A stretch of DNA of 64,000 bases from Roseivirga spongicola (GTDB taxonomy: Bacteria; Bacteroidota; Bacteroidia; Cytophagales; Cyclobacteriaceae). The stretch lies in contig NZ_LRPC01000012.1 of NCBI RefSeq assembly GCF_001592965.1, positions 124,001-188,000 of the forward strand, read 5' to 3'. Below, one piece after another: positions 63,425 through 64,000 of the stretch; position 1 is the stretch's first letter, and each line of letters begins with the position of its first letter. The translations under genes were made by a program, and so were the position numbers. The notes beneath the pieces were generated by a model, which searched no databases, was not told the origin of the DNA, and worked only from the letters and a program-made list of their open reading frames with translations.

Positions 63425-64000
63425 TTACCCCCGCTTCACCGAATTATTCGAAAACCTAAAGTTCTTTGCTGATTCTGGTTCGGCTAAACCCGGTTTGTTG
63501 TCTGAGTTAGCTACTAGTTTTCCAGGTTGAACCTCTAGTTCCAAAACTCCAGCCCAGATATCTAAATCCATGTCGGCTGCTTCATCTGCAGCTTCTACTT
63601 CTCTGACTTTAGCAGAAGCATCCTCAATGTCTATTGCCATCACTAGTGTAGCATCCAATTCTTTTTGGTTCGGGATTCTGGCTTCATTCCATCTTCCAGC
63701 AATGATGTTTTCGGTGATAATCTCCAAAGCTTCCATTTTTTCATCATCAGCTTCAATTAATCTGGCTTTCCCAAAAACATTGACCGAGCGGTAATTTACG
63801 GAGTGATGGAAGACTGATCTAGCCAACACCAAGCCGTCTAAGTGAGTAACATTCAAGCTTACTTTTTCTTGTTCCAGAAGAGCAAGCATCATTCGGTTTT
63901 TGAGCGATCCATGAATAAGTATAGAATCTTCTTTTCTGCCATAGGCGGTTGGAATGACAATAGATGTTCCTTCGAAAACATACGGAATATGGCAAATGAA
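63425..64000 (-). CDS. Pyridoxamine 5'-phosphate oxidase-family FMN-binding protein (start outside window)
   Basis: The frame is open through 64000, so the first visible Met (63892) is internal. Upstream residues FICHIPYVFEGTSIVIPTAY and GRKEDSILIHGSLKNRMM match the split-barrel FMN-binding core of NimA-like/PNPOx-related proteins; the downstream block SVFHHSVNYRSVNVFGKA continues it. 192 codons are visible. The C-terminus is rich in Asp/Glu. Function may be reductase-like. Confidence 0.85.
   Translation of the reverse strand, partial: FICHIPYVFEGTSIVIPTAYGRKEDSILIHGSLKNRMMLALLEQEKVSLNVTHLDGLVLARSVFHHSVNYRSVNVFGKARLIEADDEKMEALEIITENIIAGRWNEARIPNQKELDATLVMAIDIEDASAKVREVEAADEAADMDLDIWAGVLELEVQPGKLVANSDNKPGLAEPESAKNFRFSNNSVKRG

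Overview
The window is a 64 kb piece of a Bacteroidota chromosome, most likely a marine Cytophagales of the Roseivirga/Fulvivirga/Marivirga type; the genus is inference. Evidence seen in the sequence: a fused LpxC/FabZ gene, a PorX-type response regulator with a PglZ/phosphatase output domain (type IX secretion), a fused isobutyryl-CoA mutase (IcmF), many lipoproteins, AT-rich DNA without Shine-Dalgarno sequences, and several TAnnTTTG-like -7 boxes. No rRNA, tRNA, CRISPR array or complete insertion sequence was seen.

Layout. 1-9200: edge-truncated membrane/TPR protein, gatC-plsC, a small membrane protein, truncated globin, nfeD plus a trans-sulfuration enzyme, then DUF4905-like, LysM and TIGR02757 genes. 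9204-9315: a 7-bp satellite. 9400-15900: pyrE, two Nudix hydrolases, coaD with DUF3822 and a membrane partner, a RecD-like helicase, DUF423 and YggS. 15978-24486: GH3 enzyme, LysE exporter, a DUF58/BatA-type aerotolerance operon and mutS2. 24535-30175: an outer-membrane operon (HD phosphohydrolase, lpxD, lpxC/fabZ, lpxA, ABC ATPase). 30226-38682: porX-tsaE-ald, a BLUF photoreceptor, a GreA-like protein, a beta-propeller lipoprotein, an amidohydrolase and a sterol-desaturase family enzyme.

38704-46520 is an accessory island between housekeeping genes and is the most interesting part. On the minus strand lies a five-gene cassette: a 52-aa leader ORF, a RelE/HigB-like toxin candidate, an XRE-type antitoxin with a long C-terminal tail, a SecB-like chaperone, and a 63-aa stand-alone relative of the N-terminal domain of MqsA/Panacea-linked antitoxins. 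This order matches toxin-antitoxin-chaperone (TAC) modules. Divergent from it, across 117 bp, is a 1918-aa DUF4011/COG1112 SF1 helicase with a transglutaminase-like N-terminal segment and a Vsr-like nuclease domain. Together they look like a two-part defence locus.

46662-50100 holds a vitamin K-dependent carboxylase-like (HTTM) protein, DUF4494, and a cluster of four structured CGTCA...GACG terminal-inverted repeats that surround a small GIY-YIG nuclease gene. 50096-56925 carries a THUMP RNA methyltransferase, a membrane patatin and icmF with an operator-like palindrome. 56926-64000 is looser: a gene bracketed by two copies of a long palindrome, an MFS transporter, a tandem pair of paralogous lipoproteins, a frameshifted gene, a strong terminator and an edge-truncated FMN-binding protein.
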